A stretch of DNA of 64,000 nt from Drosophila miranda (GCF_003369915.1 NW_022881614.1:1385001-1449000), one strand, 5' to 3'. Positions 53,801 through 63,575 are shown, counted from the stretch's first letter. Numbers and translations: made by a program. Notes: a model not told the origin generated them from the sequence alone.

Positions 53801-55481
53801 CAATCCCAGAGATCCGACAGAATTACATTGCGATGCAAGTTCGTTAGGTTTCGGGTCAATTCTAATGCAGAAGAAGGGTGATGGCAGAATGCACCCGGTG
53901 TTTTATTTCTCCAAGCGGACAACAATTACCGAAGCAAAATACCACAGCTTTGAACTGGAGACACTAGCGATAATTTATGCACTACAACGGTTTAGAGTAT
54001 ACGTGCAAGGCATACCCTTCAAAATAGTGACAGACTGCAACGCGCTAACTATGACTCTAAACAAAAAAGAACTCAATCCACGCATTGCCCGCTGGGCGTT
54101 AGAGTTACAAAATTATGACTACAAGTTAGAACACAGGTCAGGAAGTAGAATGCAACACGTAGATGCGCTAAGCAGAGCCGTTCAGATACTCACGGTAGAC
54201 ACAAACACCTTTGAAGAAAATTTAATTATATGCCAAAACAGAGATAACAAACTGATGGAGCTGAGAGAAACGTTACAGAAATCAGAACACAAACATTATG
54301 AGATGAGAAACGGAATAATATACAGGAAAAAAGATAACAATACTATCCTATTCTGCGTACCCGAGGAAATGGAAGGCCACGTACTCTATAAGTACCACGA
54401 TGAACTAGGGCACGTCGGTATAGACAAGATGACCGACGCTATATCGAAAAGCTACTGGATCTCAAACGTAAGGTATAAAGCCAAGCGACACATTGAAAAC
54501 TGTCTAAAATGCATAGCGTACTCAGCAAAACACGGAAAAGAGGAAGGGTTTTTACACAACATACCAAAAGGGTCAGGACCATTCGAGGTAGTACATATCG
54601 ACCATTTCGGGCCAGTCGACAAAGGCAGGGCCAACAAACATGTTTTAGTAGTAATAGACGCGTTCACCAAATTCGTAAGACTTTATACGACCAAAACCAC
54701 TAGCACAAAGGAAGCAGTAATTGCAATGAAAGATTATTTCCGAGCTTACAGTAGACCCAGATGCATTGTGTCAGACAGAGGAAGCTGTTTCACGTCAAAA
54801 GAGTTTGAAGAATTCTTAGAACAGAGCAATGTTAAACACGTAAAGATAGCAACAGGGTCGCCACAGGCCAACGGGCAGGTAGAAAGGGTGAACAGAAGTT
54901 TGGGACCCATGATTGCAAAGCTTGTTGACCCGGAAAAAGGATTACATTGGGATATGGTAGTGGAAACAGTAGAACACGCGATGAACAACACAATTCAAAG
55001 AACAATTAATGAACACCCGAGCAGAATGTTGTTTGGGGTCGTACAAAAAGGAAAGGTTTCAGATTTACTAAAAGATCATCTAGACGAACTAACCGAACAG
55101 CGGGCAACAAGGGATATAGAAAAGATTAGAGCAGTAGCAGGCACTCATCAGGAAAAAATACAGTCTTATAACAAACAAGCAACAAATTCAAAGCGAAGGG
55201 AGCCACACGTGTACGTAGATAATGATCTAGTTATGGTGAGAAATTTCGACACTCATACAGGGGTGTCTAAAAAGCTTATCCCGAAGTTCAAAGGACCTTA
55301 TAAGATATCAAAGGTGTTAAAAAATGATAGGTATTTGCTAGAAGATGTAGAGGGGTTTCAACAATCAAGGATCCCGTATAAAGGAGTTTGGGCGGTGGCA
55401 AATATGAAGCCGTGGATTGAAAATGGTAATAATGCAAATGTCACAGGGAATCAAAATGAAGAAAATGATTGTAACACGTAA
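50835..55481 (+). CDS. Gag-Pol polyprotein of the young gypsy-type element
   Basis: A single uninterrupted frame of about 1548 codons. In order: a SAP-like motif (about residues 10-40, AAQLREWLESLNLPKGGSKA), a charged coiled-coil (95-125), Gag capsid (150-300), two zinc knuckles (about 318: CYNCNSLGHVAGEC; CYGCGSMSHQVSHC), protease (about 386, LIDSGSP), an acidic repeat region (about 515-595), RT (LCVDYRTLN about 751; YMDDIMV about 851), RNase H (HCDASSLGFGS about 996) and integrase (HVGIDKMT; SDRGSCF about 1312; PQANGQVERVNRS). All catalytic motifs are intact. The frame opens at TTG: between the upstream stop (50781) and residue about 33 there is no ATG, and the context AAAC-TTG-TCG suggests ATG mutated to TTG. 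Confidence 0.9.
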   Translation: MSDLVGTEEFSAAQLREWLESLNLPKGGSKAAMAARLNEIPVELRGQGPPAAETCENEREDEAAADQDSTKSERKEKNEKAPQAPGHNNNHGEYRAEVEMLKLQIELLKLQSEREKEGRGENTTPAASNDAGVMLLNAAKDMLPTYHGNISGNNDDVTTWIAQFKAVAKVNKLKDEKLLMLLMSKLKDKALVWLHSSPEHMSLPIDQLLNVMEDTFHPKESKLLLRRKFESRSWARGEEFSMYFNAKVSLASRIVIDDEEFIDGVIEGIPDVGLRRQAHMQCFGAPYQLLKAFEKIMLPKKYGSTEGANTGASPTPIRCYNCNSLGHVAGECRKPKRERGACYGCGSMSHQVSHCDEKKYKVHNDYIYKFNIYISNYNNKCLSLNCLIDSGSPISFMKLSCLEHQSENNLNKVEERSRLSSNEIKEDDLSLYKFNKDKKNREIEFILNKNADYAYVGLNNSKLNIFGKIPSFVIINKNRINFELLVVADESMGYEAVLGRDFMNLCKFKIVSDICKEKESETKNECEIKNECLEKNECLEENECLGENECLEENECLGENECLEENECLGENECLEKNDWKIENECLGEYECEVKDEGDKENKHEVESGGKVENECSAMVECLEDSDTCESVKTNFNELPSQYPDKENDWELKVGTDCSQELAGRLKYMFRTAYVNAERPNLPQTKWEMKLNFEHEKPFHCPPRRLSYSEKAQVQKMIDEYTEKGYIRTSESEYVSPIGLVKKNSGELRLCVDYRTLNKGMIKDNYPTPLIDDLLDKLSGKRLFTKLDLKNGYFHVFMHKDSVKYTSFTTPMGQYEWLRMPFGLRNASAVFQRFTNNIFADMVKEDKVIIYMDDIMVATKDSDSHMEILHEVMRRLVENKLELRIDKCEFLQSEVKYLGYSISGNGIKPDTKGLQAVKGFPVPTKTNEVQSFLGLCSYFRRFVKDFSTKAKPLYDLVKKDRKFEFGIVELECFEQLKSNLLEAPILALYNPRDPTELHCDASSLGFGSILMQKKGDGRMHPVFYFSKRTTITEAKYHSFELETLAIIYALQRFRVYVQGIPFKIVTDCNALTMTLNKKELNPRIARWALELQNYDYKLEHRSGSRMQHVDALSRAVQILTVDTNTFEENLIICQNRDNKLMELRETLQKSEHKHYEMRNGIIYRKKDNNTILFCVPEEMEGHVLYKYHDELGHVGIDKMTDAISKSYWISNVRYKAKRHIENCLKCIAYSAKHGKEEGFLHNIPKGSGPFEVVHIDHFGPVDKGRANKHVLVVIDAFTKFVRLYTTKTTSTKEAVIAMKDYFRAYSRPRCIVSDRGSCFTSKEFEEFLEQSNVKHVKIATGSPQANGQVERVNRSLGPMIAKLVDPEKGLHWDMVVETVEHAMNNTIQRTINEHPSRMLFGVVQKGKVSDLLKDHLDELTEQRATRDIEKIRAVAGTHQEKIQSYNKQATNSKRREPHVYVDNDLVMVRNFDTHTGVSKKLIPKFKGPYKISKVLKNDRYLLEDVEGFQQSRIPYKGVWAVANMKPWIENGNNANVTGNQNEENDCNT
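52380..52590 (+). repeat. 18-bp tandem repeat inside the gypsy-type Gag-Pol
   Basis: Roughly ten units of GAAAATGAGTGTTTAGRA, giving an ENECLE/ENECLG peptide repeat between protease and RT. The repeat keeps the reading frame, and each unit adds a cysteine and three acidic or amide residues. Confidence 0.92.
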
Positions 55482-55572
55482 ACTTAGAATATTAAGAGTA
55501 AACCACACCCAACTGTAATAAATCAACCTATCTAGAAACTAAATTAAATGTAAGGAGTTCAGGAGCACTCCG

Positions 55573-55586
55573 GTCAGGATGGCCGA
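55573..55586 (+). other. tRNA-Leu 5'-end sequence next to the 3' LTR
   Basis: GTCAGGATGGCCGA, identical to the first 14 bases of eukaryotic tRNA-Leu (as I recall it), lies two bases before the 3' LTR, where a polypurine tract is expected. No purine run adjoins the LTR. Confidence 0.6.
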
Positions 55587-55588
55587 AT

Positions 55589-55881
55589 TGTAGCAAGGTA
55601 ATAATTAGTGAGGCATTCAACTAGTATTTAAAATAGCATACAGCGCGCATTGGTATTTACCGCACCATCGATACACTCGGTGGGAAATACCAATAGTGAG
55701 ATATCGGATAAGAAACATCGAGAAGAGAGGGAGTGCACTTTGTAAATGGCGATTGTGAGAGACGGACGCGCAGCTAATAAAAAAGAGTTACATTAAATCA
55801 CCGGGTTTGTGTTTTTATACCTATACAGTTCACTCACGCACCGATATTGGTCACTACAATTCCCGGGTTAGACGGCCTACA
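55589..55881 (+). repeat. 3' LTR of the young gypsy-type element
   Basis: 293 bp, identical to the 5' LTR except for one base. It is followed by CTTT. Confidence 0.95.
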
Positions 55882-56535
55882 CTTTCATTGTCCACCCCTT
55901 CAAAGAAGTCATGCTTTGAAAAGCGGTCAGCTAAGGAAACAGTGCATGTCAGAAATCCCTGTATATCTATTTCACCTCTTTCAAAAAGATCCATTGCGTC
56001 CATTATTTTTTTTGAGCGATCCTGAGAACAAAAATAATTAAGCTAACATATTATTTTGAACGATTAACTTAAAATTTATTCAACTTACACGTAGTTTCTT
56101 CTTCTGTGTCTGATTTCCATTACCACCATTTTGAAAGAGTAAAGCAAACTCGCGACTTTTTTCATATTCTGCATCAATAAGACATTGAACAAATTTAAAA
56201 AAGTGCCCATTTGTTTGAATTTTATTTCCCAAATTCAAATTATAAGCTTCTACTGAGCTCGTGGTTCTAGTTGACCTCTTAAACACGGATATGCTTTTTG
56301 GTCCCTCCTATAAAATTAGGGTTAAAAATTAATAAGTAAAATACAACTCAATTATTAAACAATAAATAAAATATACATTTTTAAGCCACTGTCTATTAAA
56401 ATATTTTAAAAATGGAGAAAACAGCTTCTTATTTAAGTTTATTGCTTCGCCTTTTAGAAGGTTAAATGCTTCGACAATTTTGCTTTCTGGTAAAAGCGGC
56501 AAGTGCAAAAATTTCATAAATAGCATGTAAGCTTT

Positions 56536-57193
56536 TGTACGATTTCAACGAAAGTACAAAATTGTACGATTAGACCTAGACAAATAGCTAACCATAAATA
56601 GGTTAAGATTTCCCAGCCACCTAAAGAAATAAACGATAATATGCTCTAAATATAAATATGTGACATGCACTACTGACCTAAATAAATATACAACGGACAG
56701 CTGCATGCATTTGTGTACATACACTGTTAAGATATTTACGGCACTATCATAAAACACATTCTGGATGACCTGCATGTGGTCAAATCACACACCATCTGCA
56801 TGATAACCATTGTGACCGTCATAAATATGACCCTTGGAATATTCCACTGTTGGATTTGTAGTAATTGTTTAGTCCTAAATAGAGATAACACATTTCCCTA
56901 GCAATATGATACTCAGAGCTAATTAAACATACCTAAGATCCTAAGTAAACAATCATACTCATAGAAATTGTATATAAACCTTGCATTTTACCAAATAAAA
57001 TCAGTACGAAAGAAAACTCTGACGTATTCACATCTCCGAAGCCCAATTTGTTCAAGTACCGATTGCGGCGACCATTTGTTACTGGTACATGAACCGGTAG
57101 CATACATACATAACATTTTCAGCATACGATTGTCATATTGACAATCACACAAAATCAAGTGAATCTACATCAACAGATTCATTAATTTATTCA
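56536..57193 (+). repeat. Left LTR of a roo-like BEL/Pao element, plus orientation
   Basis: It starts TGTACGATTTC inside the MULE-RING gene and ends near TTATTCA, just before the primer site. The first 430 bp recur inverted at 63576-64000. Length about 650 bp, end inferred from the primer site. Confidence 0.75.
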
Positions 57194-57195
57194 TT

Positions 57196-57210
57196 TGGTG
57201 ACCCCGACGG
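57196..57210 (+). other. Primer binding site, tRNA-Trp type, followed by misplaced env sequence
   Basis: TGGTGACCCCGACG matches the complement of the tRNA-Trp 3' end for 14 bases. Three bases on, the sequence is the middle of the env-like region (57213-57315, plus strand) instead of a gag leader. Confidence 0.72.
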
Positions 57211-57212
57211 GA

Positions 57213-57315
57213 AGGGCTGATCATTTTAGCGCCTTTCAATGGTACACTACGTTGTCTACTCAGTTGACTCTATTATCTGCAAATCTTCAACGAATGCAAG
57301 CAGAGATCATCAATG
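57213..57315 (+). repeat. Inverted duplicate of part of the env-like region
   Basis: About 103 bp that match 57416-57520 on the opposite strand almost perfectly. The pair forms a hairpin-like inverted repeat at the breakpoint of the rearranged BEL element. Confidence 0.85.
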
Positions 57316-60300
57316 TCCTGGCCTTAAATGATCCCGTATCTGCTCCAGTTGTTCCTTAAGTTGTCGGGGGGATATTAGCATAGGGCTAATTGTATTGTGT
57401 CGGATATCTGTCAGGACATTGATGATCTCTGCTTGCATTCGTTGAAGATTTGCAGATAATAGAGTCAACTGAGTAGACAACGTAGTGTACCATTGAAAGG
57501 CGCTAAAATGATCAGCCCTTCCCTTTGACTCGGTGATGAAATCCTCAATTCGACTTAATCGTTTGGAATTTGAGATTTCATCCCGTTTTATCACATTGAT
57601 TGTAGAGTCAATCAATGATGTTTGATTTTTAAGCAAGGTTAATAGGTGATCTTCGTTATCCTTAACCTTTGCTATAGTTTCCGACATTTCTCGGGCATAT
57701 GTTGAATCTAATACGCCAAATAGACTGCTTGCGATGTTTCCAATGATGTCCAGCGGTGCCCTTTGCCTCCGTGTTCTTGCTATTAGTGTATTTTCAGCTT
57801 GCAGGTCCTCTTCTATATGTTTGAAGTGCTGATACATACTGGTGCATGCGTCTACTAGTTGAAGTTGTGTGCATAGATGTCCAATTTTTGTAGTCCCCAT
57901 GGTGAATGTGTTCATGTCTTTCCAATAGGGCTTTAAATTGTAATAGACAATGATGGTCCAATCAGTTGTCGCAAGTTGGCTGGTTCCTACTCTTTCAAAG
58001 TATATACCCGGTTTTGATCCAAACTGGGTTATGTTGATTGACTGTGCCATCGCTAACGGTACCAGCAACAACATTACAAACATTGTCATGGTTAACGACA
58101 ATTTATTCGGCTGTGTCCTTTTCCTAGGCTGTCTGTCCTCGGATGATTCTTCGTTTTCTGATGGATCATCTATCGGATGTTTATGTGTGGGTTCCTCTTC
58201 GTTGAATAGTGGAGCTACATGTTGGATCTCTCGTTTGAAAATCCCCTTTGCCGTTTTTACTTCCACCACTCGTACAAAATTGTCCTTGCCATGAAACAAT
58301 CGAATGATTCTTCCTAGTGGCCATTGTAATACTGGTGTATTGTCTTCCTTTAGTATTACTAATGTTCCTTCCTTAATGTTAGCCGAAGACTTCCTCCACT
58401 TTTGACGCTGTTGCAACTGCTGAAGATATTCATTGGACCATTGTGTCCAGAATGAGTGCTTCAACTTTGACCCTGCTTGCCATCGATTTCCTAGCGTCTT
58501 TGGCTGCTGGGATGGCTCACTGTCAGCTTGTGCGGTTAACGGCTCTCCTAACAGGAAATGCCCTGGCGTTAGTGCTGTTACGTCGTTTGGGTTGTCAGAT
58601 ATCGGTGTTAATGGTCGAGAGTTTAGTATGGCCTCTATTTCGACTATAACCGTTTCTAACTCCTCATAAGTTAGATTTGCCGTCGTCACATTTTTTAAGA
58701 GGAGATGTTTGGCAGATTTTACTGCAGCTTCCCATAAGCCGCCGAAGTGTGGTGCGCGAGGAGGTATAAATTTAAACTGTACCCCTTTGTTGTTGCACTC
58801 TTGTACAATATGTTCTTTTGCCTTTTCCGAGAATATGGCTTCTTCTAATTCTTGAAGTTTGTTCCTGGCTCCTACGAAATTCGTAGCATTGTCGCAATGG
58901 AGCACTTGACATTTTCCTCGACGAGAGATGAACCGCCGAAGTGCCGCTAAAAATGCTTCTGTGGTGAGATCACTGACAAGCTCCAGATGTACTGCTTTAG
59001 TCGCGAAACAACAAAATATAGCTATGTACGCTGTATTAGGCTTCTTTCCTCGAATTTTATAGTGGATTTTGAATGGTCCACAGTAGTCAACACCAGAATT
59101 GAGGAATGGCCGTGCTTGGGTGACTCGAAGAGGTGGCAGATTTCCCATGATTTGTTCTAGTAGCTTAGGCTTGGCTCTAGTGCATTTCACGCAGTTCTGC
59201 ACAATACTTCTGGCCATGTTTTTTCCTTTGAGTATCCAGTACTGTTGTCGTGATGCTGTCAGCAATGCCTGGGGGCCGCAATGCATGTTTTCCTTGTGTA
59301 TCTTACCAAGGATCAACTTCACAATTGGATCGTTGTAGGGCAGGAGCATTGGGTGTTTGGCGTCAAATGAAATGTTTGCCGCTTCCAGTCGACCACCTAC
59401 TCGTAAGATTCCCTCCTGATCCATGAATGGTGTTAGAGAGTTAATCGAACTTCCCTTTTGTGTTTCCTTATGTTTTGTTAAATGACGTATGTCTTCTTTG
59501 AAGTCATTCTGTTGTATGTAACGAATGACAATTTTCTGAGCTTCTTTCATCTCATTGACTTGGACAGTCTTGCTTGTGTGCGTTTTCTTTCCTCGAAAAC
59601 GCATCATGTAAGCTACTATTCTCAATAGCTTGTTGTATGAGTTGTTGTGCTTTATTTTGTAGATTAGGTCATCCTCCTGAGTGATAGTCATAATTGATGA
59701 CTGACCAATCTTTTGGGGATTTGCACTGATCAACTCCTCTTTTGTAGCCACAAATGGTGGTGGCCATGTAGATGTTGGGCCGTGTAAAAATAGTGGTCCA
59801 TAAAACCACATGCTATGTTTTATGAACTTCGTCGCCGTCATTCCTCTGGAGAGTACATCTGCTGCATTATTTTCGGATGAGACATGCCTCCACTGTCTTT
59901 GTATCGTCAATTCTTGAATCGTAGCTATTCTTGTAGCAACGAATTTGTCTCGGATGGATGACGAGCAGTTAATCCATGATAATACGATCCTTGAGTCAGA
60001 CCAAAAGAAGGTTGATGCATCTTCCATTGATAACTCTTCCTTTACTTTTGCTGTCAATTGAGCACCTAACACCGCCGCTTTTAGTTCCAAACGGGGTAAT
60101 GTTAATGCATTGATGGGCGCTAAATGTGATTTGGCACATAGCAATTGAATCGTTGCCCGCTTATCCTTATGTATTGCTCGGATATATACTGCAGCTCCAA
60201 ATGCTTTCTCCGATGCGTCAACAAAGGTATGTATCTCTGATGATATCGGACTTTGTCCTTGGAATATATGACGTGGTACTTGTATGGAGTTTAATAATTT

Positions 60301-60456
60301 TAACTCCTCCCTGTACCTTTTCCATTCCTCCTGGAGATGAAGTGGAAGCGCTTCTTTGTAGTCAAAACCTTCCTTTGTGAGATGCTGCATAAAGATTTTT
60401 GCTTTCATCACAACAGGTGAAAACAATCCAAGCGGATCGAAGATCCTAAAAATTTA
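57310..60456 (-). pseudogene. BEL/Pao pol 3' part (RT end, RNase H, integrase) and env-like region
   Basis: It continues in the same frame as the gag-pol frame upstream, after a single TAA at about 60454. It begins with the last RT part (LGLFSPVVMKAKIFMQ); RNase H follows (EIHTFVDASEKAFGAAVYIR), then integrase (HCGPQALLTASRQQYW, CVKC, GVDYCGPFKI, HCDNATNFVGA, PHFGGLWEAAVKSAKHLLLK). After about 800 residues a hydrophobic signal-like stretch (TMTMFVMLLLVPLAMA) opens an env-like region with a furin-type site (RTRRQR) followed by a hydrophobic segment, as in insect retrovirus and roo Env proteins. Env-like coding stops after about 260 residues at the rearrangement breakpoint, so the membrane anchor is missing. 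Confidence 0.85.
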
Positions 60457-63400
60457 GGATACGACATCTCTTCTGGCTATTGTTTCCTTAGTGGCAATCT
60501 CCGTTTTTCCACAGAAATGGTCGGATTTAGGCATCAACGTTATTCCCAGGGTCTTCACGCTGCAGTCTTCATAAGTGGTATCCTCCAGTTGTACATTTGG
60601 AATCATGTCTTCCTTCGGAATGTTCTGTAGTATGTGCACGTTGTTTGTGCACCATTTTCTCAGCTTAAATCCAGAATTTTGTAGGAGTTGGTTAAGTTCC
60701 TTCTGTTTCTGGAGGGCCTCTGGTATGGAATCTGCTCCTGTTAAGCAATCATCCACATAGAAATCCTTTTCTAGTGCATCAGCTCCAGCCGGGTATTCTC
60801 TCTTGCCCTTTTGAGCAAGATATTGTAGGCATTTTGTGGCTAAATATGGAGCTGCCTTAGTTCCGTATGTTACAGTTTTGAGTCTGTAATATCTCAGATC
60901 TTCTGATGGATCATTTCGCCATACAATTGTTTGATAGTACTGGTCCTCAGGATTGACCCAGATCTGACGATACATTTTTTCGATGTCTGCCGTAAATACA
61001 TATTTGTGCATCCGGAATCGAAGCAATATTGAAAATATCGAACTTTGCACAGTCGGACCTTTATGCATCAAATCGTTGAGTGATTTGCCGGACGACGTAA
61101 CAGCAGAAGCATCAAAGACAACTCTCAATTTTGTTGTAGAGCTGTCAGGTTTCATCACACAGTGATGTGGAATAAAATAACGTGATCGTGCTATTTCCTT
61201 AGTGTGCATTTCCTTCATATGACCAAGAGCCTCATATTCTTTCATGAATTGCACATAGCTTGCCTTTGTTTCCGGATCTCGTGACAGTCGTTTTTCCAGG
61301 CAAAAAAGTCGACGTGTAGCCAAATCACGGCTCTCCCCTAGGGAAGAAGCATCTTCCAAAAATGGAAGTCTGACAATGAATTTCTTGTCACATGCCATTT
61401 GAATATTTTGAGAAAAATATTGCTCACATCGCTTCTCTAGAGGGGATAAGCATGGTGTGTTGCTCGGGAATGAATCCAATTCCCAAAACTTGGAGATTTG
61501 CTGATCCACCTTGTCCTCCTCAGTCAAAACTGCACACGTGCTTTGGCTCTTTGACTCCTGTCTTAGCTTGCCAGCCACTATCCAGCCTAGTTTCGTTTCC
61601 TGTAGCCTGGGTAATCCTTTTCCAATTGATACATGCTTGTCTTGCATGATTTCGAAGTAATGTTCTGCTCCCAATAGTATGTCTATTCTTCCAGTCTTGT
61701 CAAAGTTGGGATCCGCCAAAGTGATATTTTTCGGAAGCTTCCAACGAGACGTATCAATTGACTGTGCTGGTTGATCTGCCACTATGTGTGTCAATACTAT
61801 TGCTTCTAGTCTTGTATTAAACTTGTTATCTTGTGAAGTAAGCATAACATTGACTCTTGCTTTTGACGTTTGTGTTCGTCCGCCAATTCCATTTATTTGT
61901 AGTTCTGATTTTGTGACTTTCAGATCTAATATTTTCAATGCTCTTTCAGAAATCACATTGACTTGAGAGCCTGAATCAAGTAGGGCTCTAAATTCACCCA
62001 TTTGTCCATTGTTGCCTTTTATTGTAACAAGAGCAGTAGCTAGTAATACATAAGTGTTTTGACTACTATTTGCTGATGCTGCAGTTTTGGCTTCAGACTT
62101 GATTTCCAAATGTAGTAGAGTGTTGTGTCCTTTATTGCACTTAACACAATCTCTTCTTTGGCAATTCTTTGCAGTGTGATCGCGTTTGAAACATTTGACG
62201 CAAAGTTGGTTCTTTTGAACCCAATTTAACCTCTCTGCGACAGTTTTTTTTAAAAACTGCGTGCATTTGTAAATAGCGTGATTTGGCTTTTCACAAAAAT
62301 AGCAGACATACTGACTTTCAGTTCCTGCTGAGGCACATGTGATGGGTTTCTTTGTTTTTTCCCATCCAATGGCTTCCAAGGTAAGGAACCTTTGTTCGAG
62401 AAATTTCATTAATTCGCTCAAAGGCTGTAATTTCTTTGTACTTTGTATGGATTGTTCATACAAAGTGTGAGTCTGACGATCTAACTTTTTTGTCAAAATA
62501 CATAGAAGAATCGGATCCCATCCAGCTGTCTCTATATTTATGTTATTAAGTGCTGATAATGTTTCCTTTACATTATCGTGCAAAGCCTTAATGGACTTTG
62601 CATCATTGGAAGTGCTTGGTTGATCCAATAATTTTTGAATAAATGCGTTACTAAGCACTCTTTTCTTGCTGAAACGCTCTTGAAGCATGTTCCATGCCGT
62701 TGTGTAATTATTTTCTGTTAGCGAAAGATGGCGTATTAAATTTTCCGCTTCTCCCGTAACATTGGTTTTTAAATACCACATCTTCTGAATGACGGGTACC
62801 GATGCTTCATGAATCATTTGCTTAAAAATGTCATGAAATTGTTGCCATTTTAAGTAGTCACCATCAAATTTAGGGATAGCAACCTTAGGCAGGGGTAATG
62901 TATTATGCATATGTGGAGCAGCGATAATTTGTTGAACAGCGTCTGCTTCAGTCATTGTTTGGACTGTTAATACTGCATCTTCAGCTGCAATGTAATTGTT
63001 AATGTTATATCCCATTTTCACAGGATCAATGCATTTTTTATAAATTTGAATATGGATCGCTCTAATCTCATCCCAATATTTGATTATTATTGGTTTGAAG
63101 TCCTTTCGCGTCTCATTCGTCATTCTGTTCATGATGCGCTCTAGACTTTCAAGCAGCACCTTTTGTTCTCGGATCATGGGCTCTATTTCAGGCTCACTCT
63201 CCACAGATGTAATGGATCCTGTATCTATATCCATTTCTAGTGCAGCTAACTGCTTTGTAAATTCGTCTTTATATCTGACGACCAACTCTTTTGTGTGTTT
63301 GAAATATTCGTTAGAGAAATAACTGTGCTCAATTTTTGAGTTTTGAGTTATTTTTTTGATATTACATTCCTCCATTGAAAATGCGTCCCAGAGCTTTGAT

Positions 63401-63543
63401 ATGTTCTCAATGCGGGATTTAAAATATTCTGGTTTCTGCTTTCTTTCAGCAGAATCCTTTTTATAATTTCGTACCAGGCTCTGAATCTCTTCGCCTGTGG
63501 CAAGCTGCCTGTCTAGCATAACATTAATGCTTGATGATGCCAT
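60454..63543 (-). CDS. BEL/Pao Gag-protease-RT frame
   Basis: 1029 residues from ATG 63543 (MASSSINVMLDRQLATGEEI). A DUF1759-type Gag block lies at about 205-330 (LPKVAIPKFDGDYLKWQQFH), then knuckles (CYFCEKPNHAIYKC; CVKCFKRDHTAKNC), a protease with DSGS (about 530, RALLDSGSQVNVIS) and RT with YVDD (about 945, KDFYVDDCLTGADS). It ends at a TAA, beyond which the same frame goes on, so the stop is a point mutation in an otherwise continuous gag-pol-env frame like that of roo. The particle would be cytoplasmic or, with Env, possibly enveloped. Confidence 0.87.
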   Translation of the reverse strand: MASSSINVMLDRQLATGEEIQSLVRNYKKDSAERKQKPEYFKSRIENISKLWDAFSMEECNIKKITQNSKIEHSYFSNEYFKHTKELVVRYKDEFTKQLAALEMDIDTGSITSVESEPEIEPMIREQKVLLESLERIMNRMTNETRKDFKPIIIKYWDEIRAIHIQIYKKCIDPVKMGYNINNYIAAEDAVLTVQTMTEADAVQQIIAAPHMHNTLPLPKVAIPKFDGDYLKWQQFHDIFKQMIHEASVPVIQKMWYLKTNVTGEAENLIRHLSLTENNYTTAWNMLQERFSKKRVLSNAFIQKLLDQPSTSNDAKSIKALHDNVKETLSALNNINIETAGWDPILLCILTKKLDRQTHTLYEQSIQSTKKLQPLSELMKFLEQRFLTLEAIGWEKTKKPITCASAGTESQYVCYFCEKPNHAIYKCTQFLKKTVAERLNWVQKNQLCVKCFKRDHTAKNCQRRDCVKCNKGHNTLLHLEIKSEAKTAASANSSQNTYVLLATALVTIKGNNGQMGEFRALLDSGSQVNVISERALKILDLKVTKSELQINGIGGRTQTSKARVNVMLTSQDNKFNTRLEAIVLTHIVADQPAQSIDTSRWKLPKNITLADPNFDKTGRIDILLGAEHYFEIMQDKHVSIGKGLPRLQETKLGWIVAGKLRQESKSQSTCAVLTEEDKVDQQISKFWELDSFPSNTPCLSPLEKRCEQYFSQNIQMACDKKFIVRLPFLEDASSLGESRDLATRRLFCLEKRLSRDPETKASYVQFMKEYEALGHMKEMHTKEIARSRYFIPHHCVMKPDSSTTKLRVVFDASAVTSSGKSLNDLMHKGPTVQSSIFSILLRFRMHKYVFTADIEKMYRQIWVNPEDQYYQTIVWRNDPSEDLRYYRLKTVTYGTKAAPYLATKCLQYLAQKGKREYPAGADALEKDFYVDDCLTGADSIPEALQKQKELNQLLQNSGFKLRKWCTNNVHILQNIPKEDMIPNVQLEDTTYEDCSVKTLGITLMPKSDHFCGKTEIATKETIARRDVVS

Positions 63544-63575
63544 TTTATTTTATTTATTTTAATTTCTCATTTCTA

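Larger units (their letters stand above)
50447..55881 (+). mobile_element. Young gypsy-type LTR retrotransposon, tRNA-Leu primed
   Basis: 5435 bp, with 293-bp LTRs at both ends that differ at one base (A at about 50708, G in the 3' LTR), flanked by CTTT on both sides as a 4-bp target duplication. It carries one Gag-Pol frame and no env. A primer site for tRNA-Leu follows the 5' LTR. Its size and single frame recall the mdg3/blastopia/micropia group, from memory. The near-identical LTRs mean a very recent insertion. Confidence 0.92.
50130..56535 (-). pseudogene. MULE-transposase-like gene with C-terminal RING finger, split by LTR elements
   Basis: Three minus-strand exons with canonical splice ends: 56535-56377 (at least; KFLHLPLLPESKIVEAFNLL), 56307-56089 (VFKRSTRTTSSVEAYNLNLG, then HFFKFVQCLIDAEYEK) and 56021-50130, the last interrupted by an LTR element at 50447-55881. 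The TR-TTSSVEAYN and FFKFVQCL.DAE pattern is that of the C-terminal part of MULE (Mutator-like) transposases. The last exon adds a Ser-rich linker and a C3HC4-type RING (CNVCLCNPKSVLLRPCNHVN, CGTC, CPSC) near its end. With one copy of the 4-bp target duplication counted, the frame is continuous across the insertion. The 5' end is cut by a BEL LTR at 56536. I do not recognise a named gene. Confidence 0.7.
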
